A stretch of DNA of 64,000 nucleotides, taken from assembly GCF_965184065.1 (NCBI RefSeq), contig NZ_OZ239098.1; one strand, given 5' to 3'. The DNA comes from Methylopumilus sp026399645 (GTDB lineage: Bacteria; Pseudomonadota; Gammaproteobacteria; Burkholderiales; Methylophilaceae). Positions 62,448 to 64,000 of the stretch are shown in pieces; the first letter of the stretch is position 1; each line of letters opens with the position of its first letter. The notes under the pieces were generated by a model, which made no database searches, was not told the DNA's origin, and worked only from the letters and a program-made list of their open reading frames with translations. The position numbers and the translations under genes are program-made.

Positions 62448-62453
62448 TATAAT
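62448..62453 (+). promoter_or_regulatory. TATAAT -10 box directly before rmuC
   Basis: A perfect TATAAT ends 6 bases before the rmuC ATG at 62460. Standard initiation would fall on or next to the A of the ATG, giving a leaderless mRNA. There is no Shine-Dalgarno match before this ATG, which agrees. The -35 is weak. Confidence 0.45.
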
Positions 62454-62459
62454 CGATGT

Positions 62460-63641
62460 ATGCTTAATTTTATTCTGATTCTTCTCGTTCTCCTGTGTGC
62501 TCTAGCTGCCTATTTGTTATGGCGCTTTCAAAACCAATCTCCTGAAGCGGGAACATTAAAGGCGCTTGAAGAAAAACATCGGGAAATGATTGTAGGTTTG
62601 AACGATAGTTTAAATAAGTTGACCGATCGTCTTAACGTGACACTTTCCGAACAAGGAAAGATACAAGGTGAAATTATTCGTGACACCATGGATAACGCCA
62701 CCAATCAATTGAAAAATTTGCTTAATATGAGATTACAAGATATTGATAGCAAGGTTAAAGAAAGTTTGGAAGAGGGCTTTAAAAAAACTAACGATACATT
62801 CGATCGCGTGATGAAACAACTCTCTACGATTGATGAGGCGCAAAAAAAGATCGATGGCCTCACCAGCAATATTGTGAGCTTTCAGGAGTTGCTAGGCGAT
62901 AAAAAATCTAGAGGGGCATTTGGTGAAGTGCAGCTTGAAGGTCTTGTTCGCAATGCGTTACCACCCGACGCATTTTCAATGCAACATACATTATCGAATG
63001 GCAATCGAGCGGATTGCGTTCTATTTTTACCTGAACCAACAGGCAGTGTTGCAATTGATTCTAAATTTCCATTGGAAAGTTATAGAAGAATGTTGGATAC
63101 CAGCTTACCGCCAGATGAAATTAAAAATGCGCAAAAGCAGTTTAAGCTTGATATCAAAAAACATATTCATGATATCGCGAGTAAATATATTATTTCCAAT
63201 GAGACTTCAGATGGCGCGGTCATGTTTATTCCTGCTGAGGCCGTTTTTGCGGAGATCCATGCTTACCACTCTGATTTGATAGAGGAGGCAATGAGTCAAA
63301 GAGTATGGCTTGTATCCCCTACAACACTGATGGCTGTGCTGAATACTGCAAGAGCTGTATTAAAGGATGTTGAAACGCGCAAACAAGTCCATATCATTAA
63401 AGCGGAGCTTGGAAGACTTGGGCAGGAATTTGAGCGATTCGATATGCGTATGAAAAAATTAGCTGACAACATCAGGCAAGCTCATGAGCACGCTCAAGAT
63501 GTTCATGTCACAAGTCAAAAAATATCTAGACGCTTTTCTCAAATTGAACGCGTGGAATTGAAAGATGATCCGAATGCGCTATTAGAATTCGAAGAAGAAA
63601 TGCTTGCAAAACAAGAAGAGCAAAATAAAGATGAGAGTTAA
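62460..63641 (+). CDS. rmuC: DNA recombination protein RmuC
   Basis: 393 residues. An N-terminal membrane helix (about 2-18) is followed by a long coiled coil (about 35-140) and the RmuC nuclease-like domain: ELLGDKKSRGAFGEVQLEGLVRNALP, RADCVLFLPEP, VAIDSKFPLESYRRML, DGAVMFIPAEAVFAEIHAY and VWLVSPTTLMAVLNTARAV. The DSKFP motif is the predicted PD-(D/E)XK core. It limits inversions at short inverted repeats in E. coli. It overlaps moaD by 11 bases. Confidence 0.95.
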   Translation: MLNFILILLVLLCALAAYLLWRFQNQSPEAGTLKALEEKHREMIVGLNDSLNKLTDRLNVTLSEQGKIQGEIIRDTMDNATNQLKNLLNMRLQDIDSKVKESLEEGFKKTNDTFDRVMKQLSTIDEAQKKIDGLTSNIVSFQELLGDKKSRGAFGEVQLEGLVRNALPPDAFSMQHTLSNGNRADCVLFLPEPTGSVAIDSKFPLESYRRMLDTSLPPDEIKNAQKQFKLDIKKHIHDIASKYIISNETSDGAVMFIPAEAVFAEIHAYHSDLIEEAMSQRVWLVSPTTLMAVLNTARAVLKDVETRKQVHIIKAELGRLGQEFERFDMRMKKLADNIRQAHEHAQDVHVTSQKISRRFSQIERVELKDDPNALLEFEEEMLAKQEEQNKDES

Positions 63642-63888
63642 GTTATTTTATTTTGCAAAAGTAAGAGAAGCGCTTGGTGTTGATCGAGAAGAAATAGATC
63701 TCGTGGGCAGTATTGAAACAGTGGCTGACTTAGTAGATTTTTTAAAAAGTAGGGGTAGTGTTTGGCATGCTACCTTTAGTGAGGTTTCGTCAATCAGAAT
63801 GGCAGTCAATCAGGAAATAGTAGAAGATGGTCACGCGATTAGAGCCAATGATGAAGTTGCCTTTTTCCCTCCTATCACAGGTGGTTGA
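63631..63888 (+). CDS. moaD: Molybdopterin synthase sulfur carrier subunit
   Basis: 85 residues from the ATG at 63631; the frame is open 27 bases earlier but the family start is MRVKLFYFAKVREALG. Ubiquitin-like carrier whose C-terminal glycine pair (FFPPITGG) is thiocarboxylated and gives sulfur to molybdopterin precursor Z in a complex with MoaE. It overlaps rmuC and is followed 2 bases later by moaE. Confidence 0.95.
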   Translation: MRVKLFYFAKVREALGVDREEIDLVGSIETVADLVDFLKSRGSVWHATFSEVSSIRMAVNQEIVEDGHAIRANDEVAFFPPITGG

Positions 63889-63890
63889 TT

Positions 63891-64000
63891 ATGACAGTGC
63901 ATATTCAAGAAGGCTTATTTGATTTATACACCATCGCCCAAAAGCTAAAAAAACTACATAATAGCGGTGCTTCAGTTACCTTTGAAGGTTATGTGAGAGA
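63891..64000 (+). CDS. moaE: Molybdopterin synthase catalytic subunit, N-terminal fragment
   Basis: The first 36 or so residues only, cut by the window end. MTVHIQEGLFDLYTI and the segment ending SGASVTFEGYVRE match the MoaE start, where the conserved F-x-G-x-V-R contacts substrate. It is adjacent to moaD. A molybdenum enzyme, such as a formate dehydrogenase, would be its consumer; none is in view. Confidence 0.9.
   Translation, partial: MTVHIQEGLFDLYTIAQKLKKLHNSGASVTFEGYVR

Noticed and set aside
62920..63279. 119-codon open frame on the plus strand
   Set aside because: It lies wholly inside rmuC in another frame, and its product has no recognisable domain.
1..64000. CRISPR arrays, insertion sequences, prophage, toxin-antitoxin or defence islands
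   Set aside because: No spaced direct repeats, transposase motifs, integrase or defence domains were seen; almost every frame is a recognisable housekeeping or methylotroph gene.

Overview
The window looks like the chromosome of a small-genome, AT-rich methylotrophic betaproteobacterium of the Methylophilales, most like the OM43 / 'Candidatus Methylopumilus' group. This is inferred from gene content and order, not from a database match. The supports are PQQ cofactor genes (pqqBCDE), a MoxY/MoxX-type two-component pair, formate-tetrahydrofolate ligase, the betaproteobacterial order truA-trpFBA-accD-folC-SPOR-cvpA-purF-metZ and gyrA-serC-pheA-hisC, EarP next to EF-P, low GC and very short intergenic gaps. 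No stretch longer than about 180 bases lacks a gene. I saw no rRNA, tRNA, insertion sequence, prophage or CRISPR array.

Layout. 1-3179 (minus): an AddAB-like break-repair pair, with the helicase cut by the window edge. 3223-5414 (plus): greB, earP, efp. 5417-13567 (minus): tldD, a nitrilase-family amidase, the AsmA-like giant yhdP, and acs. 13737-16097 (plus): MoxY/MoxX-like kinase and regulator. 16083-18061 (minus): a DMT exporter and a Rieske oxygenase, translationally coupled. 18234-18832 (plus): a 31-residue membrane peptide coupled to a PuuD-N-like membrane protein, closed by a strong terminator. 18899-30437 (plus): argD, argF, argG, ppnP, yajQ-type gene, leuCDB, asd, a short fimV, an EcfT-like protein and truA. 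30478-37812 (plus): trpF, trpB, trpA, accD, folC, SPOR protein, cvpA, purF. 37826-39162: a promoter, a SAM-II-like riboswitch and an intrinsic terminator ahead of metZ. 39249-46127: gyrA, serC, pheA, hisC and a type I-beta DAHP synthase. 46238-49382: pqqBCDE without pqqA. 49422-52736: a Bcr/CflA-type exporter and a TonB-dependent receptor resembling PqqU/YncD. 52743-59098 (minus): ferredoxin and the assimilatory sulfate operon (TauE/SafE permease, cysI, DUF934, cysH, cysD, cysN), divergent from cysB. 59224-64000 (plus): cysB, fhs, yigZ, rmuC, moaD and a partial moaE.

How it fits together. Most of the window is core anabolism (Arg, Leu, Trp, Phe, His, Met, Asp-family, purine, fatty acid and folate synthesis), as expected of a streamlined autonomous methylotroph. 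Sulfate is reduced through APS by an iron-sulfur-type CysH and a siroheme CysI with no CysJ, so the neighbouring ferredoxin is a plausible electron source. Sulfide then feeds metZ, whose leader appears to sense S-adenosylmethionine. PQQ made here would serve methanol or other alcohol dehydrogenases, and the adjacent receptor may recover PQQ from outside. The most interesting observations are the SAM-II-like riboswitch in a betaproteobacterium, the PqqU-like receptor next to pqq genes that lack pqqA, and the 31-residue membrane peptide paired with the PuuD-like protein.
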